Below are positions 51,816-62,602 of a stretch of DNA of 64,000 nt, piece by piece (position 1 is the first letter of the stretch; each line of letters starts with the position of its first letter). The stretch is taken from positions 124,001-188,000 of the forward strand of contig MU004193.1 of NCBI GenBank assembly GCA_010093605.1, read 5' to 3'. The stretch comes from Lophium mytilinum. Its lineage: Eukaryota; Ascomycota; Dothideomycetes; Mytilinidiales; Mytilinidiaceae. The notes under the pieces are model-generated. The model saw nothing but the letters and a program-made list of their open reading frames with translations. It did not search any database and was not told the DNA's origin. The position numbers and the translations under genes were made by a program.

Positions 51816-53024
51816 GCTAGCTGAAATATCGATATTGTGGTGGTAGGAGCAGAAGATGAAAGAAGCTAAATAGCGATTCGTACTAAAACCGCGACTCCAC
51901 CTGGCTGATGGTATTAGATAAATAGCTGATCGGACTAACTTCGTTGGCAGAACCCATCGAGGCTGTGTTACCCGTAGACACCTTTCCCCGCACATGACGC
52001 GAGTATATCGCCTGCTGAGGGTGGGGTTTAGACAACGAGAGCATCCAGGTGATACGCTACGAGCGAATCGGCATAATAATATTGCAAGGGCTTCGGACCG
52101 GAAGAATTTCGGTGCCTGCATCATGCAGTGCATTGTGAATCAGGTATCACGTGATATCGCTCCCCCTCGTTTGCCCCCTCGTTTGACCCCCTCGTTTGAG
52201 CTCACTGGTGCTACACATACCTTTGTACGTCGCAGGGGGCAAGTGGAACAACATAGCCCAGGTAGCTATCCAGTCCTCCAGGGCGAAGAGCTGTAGCTTA
52301 TTTCCTAATCCTATCAGTCGCGTCACGATGTATCGCAGATTGAGGCTTCGAACTACTTCAGCTTCATGAGTATCCTGTACACGCACTGCAAGGCCAATAC
52401 TATGACCTAATTTTACGAGATTACTTAATTATTAGATACTAAGTTCTCTTTCTATCTCCGCGATGGGTAGGATCACGTGACCAAACCTCTACAACCTTCC
52501 TCCCAGATGCTCTACAGCTTCAAATGAACTCTACTGCGAGTGTTTCTAAATCGGTTTATCGATTATCCAAGCGCTCGGAAAAGCTGCTTCAGTTTATCCA
52601 GCTTCAACAACCTCCATCCTTATGCAGTCACCGAAAAAATGATAGGTAAAATCGAAGAGTGCGCATTCGCCAACGCACCTAGGGACACGGTATTCAGAGG
52701 TTCTATACCTCGATTAGATTGGTCCTCAACGCTCGGGTCAGTCCGCTGAGCAAAGAAAGCTAAGCTGAGAGTTTTGTTTGCAAAGACACCTCTGATATAT
52801 CAACTCCCTTTCCTCCAAACGTCTCATTCTCCGCTACATGCTCCTCCTCCTCATCATCATCATTATCATCATGATCAAATGCAAAATGTCTAGCGCTTCC
52901 TCCTACCCGGCACGTAAAGCATAAGCTAGCAATCACTTGAGAGCAAACCGCCCCTTGGCAAACTCGCACGACCGTTATCTATCTATAGGGTTCCATCAGC
53001 TTTCCAATGCTCACTTACTCCGCC
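51816..53024. other. Divergent upstream region of ABM-like and 2EXR genes
   Basis: Contains the triple C-rich direct repeat at 52162-52198 and a TCACGTGA site at about 52147. A GAT/CAT microsatellite-like stretch lies near 52840-52880. No gene supported. Confidence 0.4.
52162..52198 (+). promoter_or_regulatory. Three tandem CCCCCTCGTTTG motifs
   Basis: Exact copies of CCCCCTCGTTTG begin at 52162, 52174 and 52187, so successive copies lie 12 and 13 bp apart, a little over one helical turn. They lie in the promoter of the ABM-like gene (start 51815, minus). The core matches the motif in the 40.8-kb and 48.6-kb promoters. Confidence 0.6.
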
Positions 53025-53893
53025 ATGGCGCCAGCAACACGCTCGGCGACAAAAGCCGGCCGGTGTAACCAACCAGAAGAGTCTACACAAATCAAGGTAC
53101 CAAAATCTCCTCAGCCTACCACCGCATTAGCATATAAAACACTCATACAAGAACGCACAAGGTTCAGCCGCCCCTCCTCGCTCTCCCCCGCGAGCTCAGA
53201 GACATGATATGGCGATACACCATATCCACCAGCGCCGGCCGTATCCTAATAGACAGCTGGGCCTTTCCCCACTCTCCTATTTCCACTCTCTCGCCTACCT
53301 TCATCCCCCCCATCTGCCGCGTGAACCGCCAGCTCAAAGAAGAAGTCCTCCAAGCCCTCCTCACGCTCTCCAAGTTCCGCGTAACGAGTTGCGGCCGCAT
53401 CCCGTTCATGAAATGGCTCGCAACTTTCCCGAACAACGACGGCTTTGCGGCTGTGCGCCACCTCGACTTCAGCGACGTCTTCAGCGGCTACTGGAAATCG
53501 CAGCTGAGTCTCACGCTGCAATGCGTGGGGTTGCGGACGGTGGAGATGACGTTCCCGCTGCAGCGGTGCGTGGTGCCACCTGGAATGGCTACAGGGCGGT
53601 TCCCGATGCAACGGCCGGTCGAGGAGGGAGTGGAGGAGATTGTTGAGGAGAGGCAGTTGGGGGAGCTTTTGAGGTGCGAGAAGCTGGAGTGGGTGGTTTT
53701 GGAGTTTTGTACAAGCGAATTCCTCCGTTTACTGACGCTGGATGAGAGAGAGAGACTGGATGACAATATAACAGCGGTGGCGGAGTGGCTGGAGGAGGGC
53801 TTTTGGAAGCGGGGAATGAACACGTTTGTTCTCAAAAGACTTACTGGGGAGATGTATTATGGGACGTATTACACTGTCGATGGAGGTTCTTGA
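53025..53893 (+). CDS. 2EXR/F-box-like protein A
   Basis: Member of the fungal 2EXR/F-box-like family (function unknown; some F-box-like relatives act as ubiquitin-ligase adaptors). Exon 1 (53025 to about 53096) encodes MAPATRSATKAGRCNQPEES. After an intron with a GTACCA donor and acceptor near 53160, exon 2 opens VQPPLLALPRELRDMIWRYT, the family LPRELRDMI helix. It continues ICRVNRQLKEEVLQALL (the NRQLxxE motif), FMKWLATFPNNDGFAAVRHL and a helical tail with DNITAVAEWLEEGFWKRGMN. Total is about 270 residues. Codons shift from C-ending to G-ending along the gene. It is the first of a run of related genes reaching 62 kb. Confidence 0.75.
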
Positions 53894-54613
53894 AGCGGGG
53901 AAGGCATCTGTCGATCGAGGAATGGAGAAGTCTGGAGGGAAGTGAGAGAGGCGTTATTTAGTCTCTTCAACACGTAGCACCATTCACATTAATCTCTACT
54001 AACTCTTCTTGATCTTATCCAAGCAATGATAAGGTGCTAGTTTCGCCAGCGGGCGGCGCGAGTTTCGGTTTCATGCGTATAGAGAGTAAGATGATGCCAC
54101 AACCAGCTTTATTACTGACTATGACAATAGTGAAGCTAATGGGTTTAAATAAGGATGGCAGTTTCTAAGGGCCGTATCATCCAATGCCTAATTCATTAAG
54201 TCCAATTCGCCTTCTTCCGCGAATGTTTGAGTTTAGCAAAAGGAAGAGAGGACCAGCAAAAGAGTCTGTGATCGTTGAATAAACCTCGAATTTCGAATGC
54301 AGTCGCTTGCCAAACCGGCTTCCCCTCCCAGTGCACGACAAGGTTTCTCTAAGCCGCTCTTAGCAGTCGCTTTACCAGATTGAGCTAAGAGTCAGATCGG
54401 CTGCTTAAACCCGTATCCACCGACCCACAGGTGCATGAACCGAAGCCAATCATATTGCCGATAAATGGTATACCTCCCAAATCAACCGCCTGGTGTAATA
54501 AAGCAGAGATCACTCTAGCCCTTCTCAACTTCTTCCGTCCTTATCCCCTTGTCTGTGATTTTCGCTGAAAGACGTGAGACACGTTTGCAGAAGTCACACA
54601 AACACAGAGTACT
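53894..54613. other. Intergenic region
   Basis: No gene supported. A minus-strand segment near 54330-54400 has a tRNA-like D-arm (TAGCTCAATCTGG) but no matching T-arm or acceptor stem, so it is not called. Confidence 0.4.
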
Positions 54614-55081
54614 ATGCGTTTTCTCTGCTTCCTTCTCCGCTGCTTTCTCTGCCTCATTCGACCATGGCTGAACTGTCACCTTTTGATAGCGGAATGTGGG
54701 GTCATGTTCTTCATCTTCTTTATGACTATATGTATCTTCTTACGTGCTATTTTTTTCCCGTTCCAACTTCTGTTCTGCTTCTTGGTAGAATTTCTATATT
54801 CGGCTATTAAGAGTTGCGTCCTTTTCGGTCTCGGCCTTCTCTTCTTCTGTGCATGCCTTCTTGGCCTCTGTGCATATTTTTTCATTGCTGCGGGATGCAT
54901 CTGGCTTGTAAGGAAAGCCCTGTATCTTGAAGATGGGATCTTGGTCCCGACGGCAAGGTGGTGGGCGGAGTTTTTGATAATTAATTGGGACGTGTATAGA
55001 GATAACGGAACATATACCGGTAAGATAGCCATATCAGTCGTTCTCGTTGTCAGGCCGTTAACGCGACGCCAGATTGTTTGA
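54614..55081 (+). CDS. Possible small hydrophobic protein, doubtful
   Basis: A frame of 155 codons begins MRFLCFLLRCFLCLIRPWL and is dominated by Phe, Leu, Cys and Ile, with four to five predicted spans and a hydrophilic end (RWWAEFLIINWDVYRDNGTY). No family is recognised. The plus strand is pyrimidine-rich here, which by itself produces Phe/Leu/Cys-rich frames, so the reading may be accidental. It ends just before the C2H2 gene and shares no frame with it. Confidence 0.25.
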   Translation: MRFLCFLLRCFLCLIRPWLNCHLLIAECGVMFFIFFMTICIFLRAIFFPFQLLFCFLVEFLYSAIKSCVLFGLGLLFFCACLLGLCAYFFIAAGCIWLVRKALYLEDGILVPTARWWAEFLIINWDVYRDNGTYTGKIAISVVLVVRPLTRRQIV

Positions 55082-55101
55082 GCGAAGCTGATAGACTACG
55101 A

Positions 55102-55835
55102 ATGGAAAGACCCTGGATCAAAGTGCCAATGATGGGCTGGACTCCTCCGGATTCCAGGGCGTCTGATGATGAGTATATGAGGCATCACCAGTCGACAGTC
55201 AATCCAAGAGACGTCGAGTACGAACCTAATCCAGTCATCCACGCTCATCTCCGCGGAAGGAATCTCCCAGGACCTCAATACAGGGACATTGGATTGGAAG
55301 AGCGACTAGAATCTCCGCCATTTCCTGAGGAGGAGGGTTGGTTTGGCCTAGGGGATGATAACTATCCGGGGGATGAAGAAACTTTACCCAATCTTATTGC
55401 CGATGTCTTGAATATGCCAGCTTCCACCAGCCTTCCACAAAATGGATTCACATCAAACATAACCACTACCAATGGGCCCGCAATGGCAATAGTTGAGTCT
55501 CCTCGTTTCCGTGCTCCTAATGCCCTATGACTTTCAGAAAGGCATATGAAAGAAAGCATGTTCTTCCCCGGTTAGCTAATTATTCATGACTGACACCCAA
55601 TAGCAAACACATCAATAGAAAGCATCTCCGACGCTATCAGTGCTCCCACAGTGATTGCGATAAGGCATTTAGTCTGAATGCGAATCTAGAGCGTCACATG
55701 AAGAGTTCCCACGGAGAGATAGTTGGTGCCGGAGGACTAACGTGTCCAAACCCATGGTGCAGATCCCCACAGAAGTTATTTGCACGAAGGGACAATCTAG
55801 AAAGACATGTTAGGAGGTGTCAGGTGGCAAGGTGA
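55102..55835 (+). pseudogene. C2H2 zinc-finger protein gene, probably damaged
   Basis: The frame from ATG 55102 gives an acidic, proline-rich N-terminal region (MERPWIKVPMMGW; EEEGWFGLGDDNYPGDEE) ending at TGA 55528-55530. In another frame, CPMTFRKAYERKHVLPR follows. A 50-nt intron (GTTAGC to CAATAG) then leads to an exon with KHINRKHLRRYQCSHSDC, where a C-x4-C finger with H-x4-H follows. A second finger starts LTCPNPWCRSPQKLF and closes with an H-x3-C pair. Joining these parts needs a frame change near 55505 and passes a TAA in the first finger, so finger 1 appears broken, while fingers 2 and 3 are intact. A missed splice form is possible. Similar three-finger proteins are common in Pezizomycotina and probably act as nuclear DNA-binding factors. 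Confidence 0.55.
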
Positions 55836-56407
55836 ACAAGAAGAGACAGTTTAGAGTCAATTGTCAAATATAAGAGAGTAGGGGTTGACTGTGGGAGGGT
55901 AGACCTTATTAGTGCTCTACTGTAAGAATGTGTTTTCAGGCTTAGCTTTTTTATATTCGATTAGGCACGGTAGAGGCTATTAATGCTTTTGCCGGATAGT
56001 CTTTCATTGTGCTATATGAAATACAGTGCACCATGCACATCGCAATAATCTGCTAGGTTACGGAACAATTTAGGCACGCTACGAAGAACGCCTTGTCCAT
56101 GTTAATTTACTGAGGTGATAGTGATAGGAAGGCAACGAGTAAAGGCATTAGGTAAGCGAGCGCGAAAAGTGGGACCGAGCCTGAGGCGACGGGCTTCTTT
56201 TTGGGTCTGTCTACGTTGAACCGCGCGCGATCTCCAAATTATTGAGATTCATTAGGCGTTATTCGAAGACAAGCTCCGAGCGACTGTACAGGTGCTCGTG
56301 AAATCGGCTTCCGATTTTTGCATTGGCGGAATGTTCCTAGCACGGACCTCCAAACGCTTGGCATAGGCTTTACCCAACTCGTTCTAGTGAGGCTGTAATT
56401 CATTACC
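55836..56407. other. Intergenic region
   Basis: Nothing recognised between the zinc-finger gene and the next 2EXR-like gene. Confidence 0.45.
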
Positions 56408-58000
56408 ATGTCAGCACCTCAAACACGGCACCGATCCCCGATTCCTCTCCTGGCCCTTACCTACATCTCTCCACTGTCGTGCCGACGCGTCTCCACTCGC
56501 GGAGGCTTCAGCTTCTCGAAATCCTCAGAATACGATCCCAAATTACTCAAAATACAGCGTACCGGCATGGTTCTATCGAGGGGTTGGATCATCCACTCGC
56601 TGGAAGCGACGCCCGCTATCCTCACCGAAGAAGACATAACAACAGCCTCACTAGAAAAGATCACCGAATTCTACCAAGGAGTCAAGATGTTAATGCTCCT
56701 AAGACTAGGGGATTTGCCTCAGGACCTACGGGATGTCCTTATCAATCGTCCGGCGCTTGACTTCTATGGTATACTCTATGCAGCAGTTGATTCAGGGATG
56801 TACACGGATATAAGCTGGGTAGAGGAGTGGTCTCATGCAGTCACTGAAGTCAGTATCCGCATGCGCGGGTATCCCAGGGAGTTACGCAAGCAGATGAGGC
56901 TAATAGCCGATGCATCACGTACACCGTCAGGTCGGCAAGCCGTTGTTGAGAAAGAGAAGAGATCAGATACGGACCGGAAGTTCCTCTTTCTCGACCTCCC
57001 AGAAAAGATCAGAGACCAAGTGTATCGGCATCTGCTTGTCAAAGAGAGTATCATCATCTGTGATTGGGCTGCTGGAAGTGATGTCCAGAGCGTCAAGAGA
57101 CGGACGGATTATGAAGTGAGGGTTGGAAAAGAGCAGAGACGCACTACATATCAAGTCCGGGCTATAGGCAAGAAGCAGGAAATTGATCTGGCGATTATGA
57201 GGGCCAACAAGCAGATTGCAGACGAGTCTGCAAAAGTGTTCTATGGCGAGAACACCTTGCGGTTTCTGGGTATGCCATTACAAGCGAAACACCTCTCAAG
57301 ACTGACATGTCTCTTCAGGCTGTATGGACTCGGCTTTGTCTTTTCTCCATGATCACGCTCGACACTTCGATACGGTACAGCGGGTTGAGATTCGATATTC
57401 ATGCGACATCGCCGCCTCATTCAAGGGATGCTACAACATGACATGTCCTATCCCACTCGTGCCATACACCTGGCCTCATTCGTTCCGAAGACTGCAAGCA
57501 ACTACTTAGTTTCGTTTGCAGCTGTTCCTTGCTAACGCATCACTAGAGTCAACTTCCTCGTCCACTGCTCCCGAGGCCTTGTTGACTTCAAACTCATCCT
57601 CGACGACACGTTCTGGAAAGCCACCCCTTCGGATCTCAGTGATCCTCGAGGCTCCGCACGCACGGTCTTCTTCACAGACAACCTCTGCGACCCACCATGG
57701 GCAAAGAATTCCTCGCCGAATAAAGCCATCCAAAATTGCAATAGCCCCAAATTCGTCGCGCGGAATTTCTTGCAGCACATCGCTCGCTTGGGTGGGGTCA
57801 ATACTACACTAGACATCGAAGGCTGGGATAAGGACGCCGAACGACAGCGCTTTGCCCGGGAGCTGATGGATGTCATTGTGGAGAATACGCTGCAGAGGCC
57901 GTATCTGGCTGATGATGCGAAACCAGAGTGTGTTTGCCGGACACGGTTGTTGAAAGAGTCATGTATCTGGGATCGAGATGGAAAGGTTAGGAGACGTTGA
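56408..58000 (+). CDS. 2EXR/F-box-like protein B, long form
   Basis: Larger relative in the 2EXR/F-box-like cluster, about 500 residues in three exons. Exon 1 (56408 to about 57270) begins MSAPQTRHRSPIPLLAL. It has an N-terminal helical region of about 190 residues not seen in its neighbours, then FLFLDLPEKIRDQVYRHLLV, the family helix, and MRANKQIADESAKVFYGENT, the second motif. An intron with GTATGC donor joins to CMDSALSFLHDHARHFDTVQ and VEIRYSCDIA. After a second intron near 57508-57550, the last exon continues VNFLVHCSRGLVDFKLILDD and ends RDGKVRRR. The exact second donor is uncertain because the frame before it reaches a stop. It differs enough from the other copies to be an old duplicate. 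Confidence 0.65.
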
Positions 58001-58589
58001 CATGGTTAGTTTTAGGTCCCCCGTTCCCGTTGAGTTTCTTTATCGTCAAGGGTCTGGCACCTATGTCTGATATTTCACAGGAGTCTGATATAATAGTGAA
58101 CTATTAGGCTAGCTACTCGAGTATACCATTACTTAGCTTCTACTCTTGTTTATTTGGCGCCACTGTGAGAAGATCTTCAGCTAGTAAATGTCGAGTCTGC
58201 GAGACGAGACCTTGGCCTCCAGCGCACCAATCTTTACGTCATGCTCGCCGCATCAAAGCCCATGAGGGGTCCCCCAAGCAATTGAAGATCGATCTGCCCA
58301 AATCTTCAGCAAGACGCTATAAAATCCATCCCATGCTACCGCAGCATCGCATCCCACCAACACCCGTCTCCATCACCATCCCCGCCCCGATCAACCTCTA
58401 GCGCTGCTTAGACTCATTAATAGTCCTCCACCGGAAGACCAATGCTTTCTCGCAACCATGTGATCAGACTTTCGTAGTTAGGGAAAGCCTCACTGTCTGC
58501 GATTGGTGAAGATACGAAAGTTCCGTCACATGAACGATTGTCATTCTACCTCGCTCTCTGAAGCCCGTCTCTAGCCATTGCTTTAATGC
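58001..58589. other. Intergenic, converging 3' flanks
   Basis: Nothing recognised. A 78-codon plus frame at 58165-58401 is not supported. Confidence 0.45.
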
Positions 58590-59357
58590 TTAAGATGTGA
58601 CCCCCTCGTTTCTCCTCAGGTACATGTGCTCTAGCTTCTCCAGATCAAACAGACGGTGCAGCTGCAACCTCTCAAGGAAGGTATCGAACGGGATCAAGGC
58701 CTTAGCGTCCTCCGCAAAAGCCAGCCCGAGGGTGCGTAAGTTAGAGCAGCGCACCGCGAGGTCAATGTTTGCTTTATGATCGGATGTTGTCACGCGGAGG
58801 TGCCGCATAGCAGCGAAGCCTTCGTTGTCGGAGAACTGTCCGAGCCAGTTGCTGAACGCGCGAGCGCCGTTGTTGACATGGAAGAACTCGAAGCGGATGT
58901 AGGGGAGAGTGGCCTCCGTATAGAGCTGGCGATTCGCAAGGCAAAGATTCGGCAAAGAGATTTCGAACCGGCCGTCGGATGGATTGATGTGAGACCAGTG
59001 ATATGATATACCGTCGGAGGCGGCGGCGTAGGCGTATATCATGTCTCTGAGTTTTCGGGGTAGGGCGAGAAGGAGGGACTTGGTCCGCTCGATGGCTTCA
59101 AGATGCTCGGTTTCGCCGGCGGCTTTGCTCGCCAGGTGATAAGAATCCTTCGATGAAGTAGCTCCACGAGAGCTGTTCTTCAGCAATTCGAGTGGGGCAT
59201 GGTCAGAAGGAGTGTCTCTAGCTCTACCAGACACAATCTCGGTTCAATGGCTAAGACGCGCCGTGCTGAGTGACGGCGACACGGAGTCGGGGGGCTGCTT
59301 GGGATCGGTGGTACTAGTATTTGCCCTGGAAAGCTTTGGTGGTGTGGGTGGTGCCAT
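58590..59357 (-). CDS. 2EXR/F-box-like protein C
   Basis: The open frame ends at 58590 and has no ATG before the family helix, so the start is probably ATG 59357 (MAPPTPPKLSRANTSTTD), joined by a short intron near 59225-59260 that I could not place exactly. The core reads LLLALPRKLRDMIYAYAAAS, then CLANRQLYTEATLPYIRFEF, FSNWLGQFSDNEGFAAMRHL and FLERLQLHRLFDLEKLEHMY. This is the same order of motifs as copies A, D and E. The C-terminal segment is short, lacking the final helix of the others. Function unknown. The Pro/Thr-rich N-terminus is typical of the group. Confidence 0.7.
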
Positions 59358-59723
59358 GTTTGAGTGTAAGGAAGAAAGTTGGTGAGCGAATCTGTTGTTT
59401 AAATAGGGGCATGCGGTGCTGCTTGACTGAGAGTCCCAGGTACATTACCTTTCACGTGTGCGAGCAATCTTCTATCACAAATTCCACCGGTAGCTCCATG
59501 TGGACAGGTCGTTTGGTATAAAACCTTGCTATATCCCTACACTAATTTACCGCTGCCTAAGGAGCCTTATAGCGTTATCAGCACCCCGAATGACAGGTAA
59601 GGACTGTGTTTTAGACAATTAGTGAACTCGCAAGGCCACCTCAAACAGCGTCAGTGTGAAAGAAACGAATGATCACATTTGACTACTGGGCTGCACCTAT
59701 CTCTGGCCCCCATCCGTCAAATC
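59358..59723. other. Intergenic between two 2EXR-like genes
   Basis: Promoter of copy C and 3' flank of copy D. A CACGTG site lies near 59454. Nothing else seen. Confidence 0.4.
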
Positions 59724-60897
59724 TTATCCAAATTCCTCCCACAGATCCAACAATATGTTGTGACTTGTGTTCTCAACGGAAACATTCATCCCACGCTCGG
59801 TAAATCCTCGCTCCAGAAGATTCTTGATACCTTCCATAACGTCGACCGCTTCCGGTGTGGGGCCTCTGCGACGCTCGGCTAGGTCCTCTGCGTAGCTTCC
59901 GCCGTCGTTGTGTTCGATAGATGTGATGATATAGCGCAGCTTCACTTGTTCTAGATTCTTGCAATCGAAAAGCACGCTGAGCCGCAAATCGCTCCAGATT
60001 CTGTCCAACTCTGAGTCCTCTAACTTCTCTCTCTTTTCAGATGACCAGCCGAAATTTCGTAGTCGATACTTGAGTTTGATGTTGCGGATATTCGGGCAAC
60101 GTGCGACCAACTCGAGATTGTCAGGTTCGTACTCGACTCCATAGGACCCAGAGTATTCCTCATAACTCAGCTCACTGGACAGTTTAAGTTTACGTACTGC
60201 AGCGTATCCTTCGTTGTCTGGAAAGGAATGAAGCCATCCGCTCATGTCTCGTGCATCGGTGCAAACGTCTAAGACATTCTTCTCAATGAAAAAGGTGGAA
60301 GCCTCAACCCACAGCTGTTTGTTCACTAGACAGATGGGAGGTAAGAGTTTGGCCATGGAAAGGTCCCAGCCCCAAATCTCGACTGGGGTGTCGTACTGAA
60401 GGCCATTGACGTAACCGTAGATCATGTCACGGAGTTCGCGAGGCAAGCTGAGGAGGTGACACTAGATGTCGGGAATTAGCAATGCTCATGAGATATGGTG
60501 CTTCTTCCCATACCTTTTCAGGCTTGGAATCATCCATCTTGTCCGTTGAGTGTGGGTCAGCATCTGGTTTCGCCGCTACCTCGTTCTGTATCTGTTGCTA
60601 TTCAGTGTCAAATTCAATGATGCATAACAGCAAGCTTTGAACTACCTCGGTGGGCTCTGCTTCCTTGGCTTTTCCCGCATTAGGCGGGTCGGCGTCCGAA
60701 AGCAAACCTGTGTCATCATAGGCCTGTGGTTCCATTGTAGTCCTTATTGAATCGATTTCGAGTTCCGCGAAGGCAGTTGCGGTATCGAGGATGTTGAACG
60801 GCGTATCACCCCTCAGTGGAGGCTTGTCCGGTTGCTTTTCAGGCTTGCTCATGGTGCCAACGCCTTCGGGTGGCTTTGCTGGCGTAGCTGCATTCAT
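59724..60897 (-). CDS. 2EXR/F-box-like protein D
   Basis: Three exons. Exon 1 (60897 to about 60646) starts MNAATPAKPPEGVGTMSKPE and is acidic and disordered. Exon 2 encodes QQIQNEVAAKPDADPHSTDK and ends in KPEK. After an intron with GTATGG donor, exon 3 continues CHLLSLPRELRDMIYGYVNG, then ICLVNKQLWVEASTFFIEKN, MSGWLHSFPDNEGYAAVRKL, a charged middle and MEGIKNLLERGFTERGMNVS. It ends LLDLWEEFG. Total length is about 350 residues. The intron falls immediately before the LPRELRD helix, as in copies A and E, supporting descent from one ancestral gene. Confidence 0.75.
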
Positions 60898-61184
60898 TTT
60901 TGGTGAGTGTAGGTGGAAGGGTTCTTGAAGGACCTCACTTGCAGATTTAAGCGGGTCGGTAGCTGCTGGTCACGTGGGGCGCTCTTTGATACTAGCTATT
61001 CACTAGCTATTTTGATCCCGGCGCGGGTAAAGACCAAGCATGCACAAAAGATGATGGAGGCTGGACTACAGATGTTAGTGTGTTAAGTCTAGCCTAGCCT
61101 CGATGTCCTCTCCAAGCTCAAGCCTCATTGCCATTCGTGCCAAAATTGACCACCCATCGAAGTGCAACAAAACACGCCATATCC
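60898..61184. other. Intergenic between two 2EXR-like genes
   Basis: Promoter of copy D and 3' flank of copy E. Contains a GTCACGTGGG site near 60970. Nothing else seen. Confidence 0.4.
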
Positions 61185-62075
61185 CTAGACATACTCAATA
61201 CATATACGTGATATCTCGACGTGAGTCTTCATCCCCTGGTTCTTGAATCCTCGCTCCAAACATCCCATCAAACCCGCCACCATGTCTTCTGCACGAAGTA
61301 TGCCTGGCGTGGTTCTCATGCCTGCCCGTTCAAGAAAAGAACCCCGGTACCGGCATATCAGATCTACGTGGTCTAGTCTCTTGCAGTCGAACATCTTGCT
61401 CAGCTGCAGTTCCTCAAAAACCTCCTCTAGCGGCATAGCTACAAGCCGAGCTTCTAGCACAAAGACCGGACTGATGGCGCGGAGATTGGGGAGACGAGCG
61501 GCGAAGTGGAGGATCTCTTGGATAGTATTGTGCTGTTTCCCGAATATGTCTCCGATATGAAGATTACGCAATGCGGCGAGACCTTCATCGCCCAAGTATT
61601 CAATCCACTTCATGAAAGGGACTGCACTTAAAACAACGAATATTCTTGAGCGGATATAGCAGGCTGCGGCCTCGGTTCGTAGTTGCTTGTTGACGTTGCA
61701 GATTTGAGGGAGGAAGCTGGGCTGGAAGGACCCGGGGGAGAAATCTTGGCTAAGGACGTAGTCGGTGTAGTCACTGACGCCAATATTTCCCGGCTCGACA
61801 ACGTAAGAGTAGATTTCTTCGCGAAGTTCGCGAGGTAGACGGAGAAGAGGAGACTAGATGCACGATCTTAGTACTCCTGATGAGACATACGACGAGGGTT
61901 CAAACACCGTCATTGGCCCGGACTTTGCTCCTTCGGGGGTGTCGTTGGAGATCGCGCCGTTTGCACCTCCGACCTTTACTCCAGTCGCGCGTGGAGTACT
62001 GTGGATTGTGGATGTACCAACTGCCGTGGTCGTGTTGATACCTAGTGAAGGATATGCTGCTGGTGGCGCTGCCAT
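61185..62075 (-). CDS. 2EXR/F-box-like protein E
   Basis: Exon 1 starts MAAPPAAYPSLGINTTTAVG at 62075. The frame runs into a TAG directly before SPLLRLPRELREEIYSYVVE. This same-frame stop is best explained by an intron ending ATCTAG, with a GTGTTT donor 54 nt upstream or a GTATGT donor 37 nt upstream; a nonsense change is the alternative. The core continues ICNVNKQLRTEAAACYIRSR, FMKWIEYLGDEGLAALRNLH, then EEVFEELQLSKMFDCKRLDH and GLMGCLERGFKNQGMKTHVE, ending RICIEYV. Length is about 280 residues. Motif order and intron position match copies A and D. Function unknown. Confidence 0.7.
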
Positions 62076-62602
62076 GATGGAGTAGATTTCGGGCATCGGC
62101 TGCTGTGAGAGGTATGGGGCTGAGAGGCGGGTGGGTGGCCGGGGTGGATCTACTTATAATCGAATAAAGAAATTAATCACGTGAGCAGAGCTTGATCTAA
62201 TGATCCACTCTTGCAATCGAAATTTCGGTTAAAATCCTGTCCTCCGGAACGCACCTCTGGGTACGGTCTTTCATAGCGATATCTCCTACTGACTGGTGTC
62301 GATCTTGCTGAGCACCGTTTAGAAAGACACAGCTCCAGTAAGTCCTACACATCAAAGCGTGAGTGTGGTGACAATGTCTCGAACATCAACTCCTTTCTGA
62401 ACATTAACTCTCGATCAACATGTCACGAGGCCCGTTGTCAAGCATTTTTCATGCTCTCACGAGTCTGGCTGTAGTTTCAAATACCATATACCATTCTGCC
62501 AACCATCTAAATGATACCATGGCTCTCAAGCGCGCCCACAGCTTCGAGCTATTAGAGCCTTTCCACTCAAAGAGCTTATTCAAGCGCAGCAATCCATCCC
62601 CC
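62076..62602. other. Intergenic region
   Basis: Upstream of copy E and downstream of the DUF4267 gene. The plus-strand frame 62420-62956 is antisense to the DUF4267 gene and is not supported. Confidence 0.45.

Noticed and set aside
54330-54420. tRNA-like segment on the minus strand with a D-arm resembling TAGCTCAATCTGGTAAAGC
   Set aside because: No matching acceptor stem or T-arm (GGTTCGAATCC type) could be placed at the right distance, so a tRNA is not supported.
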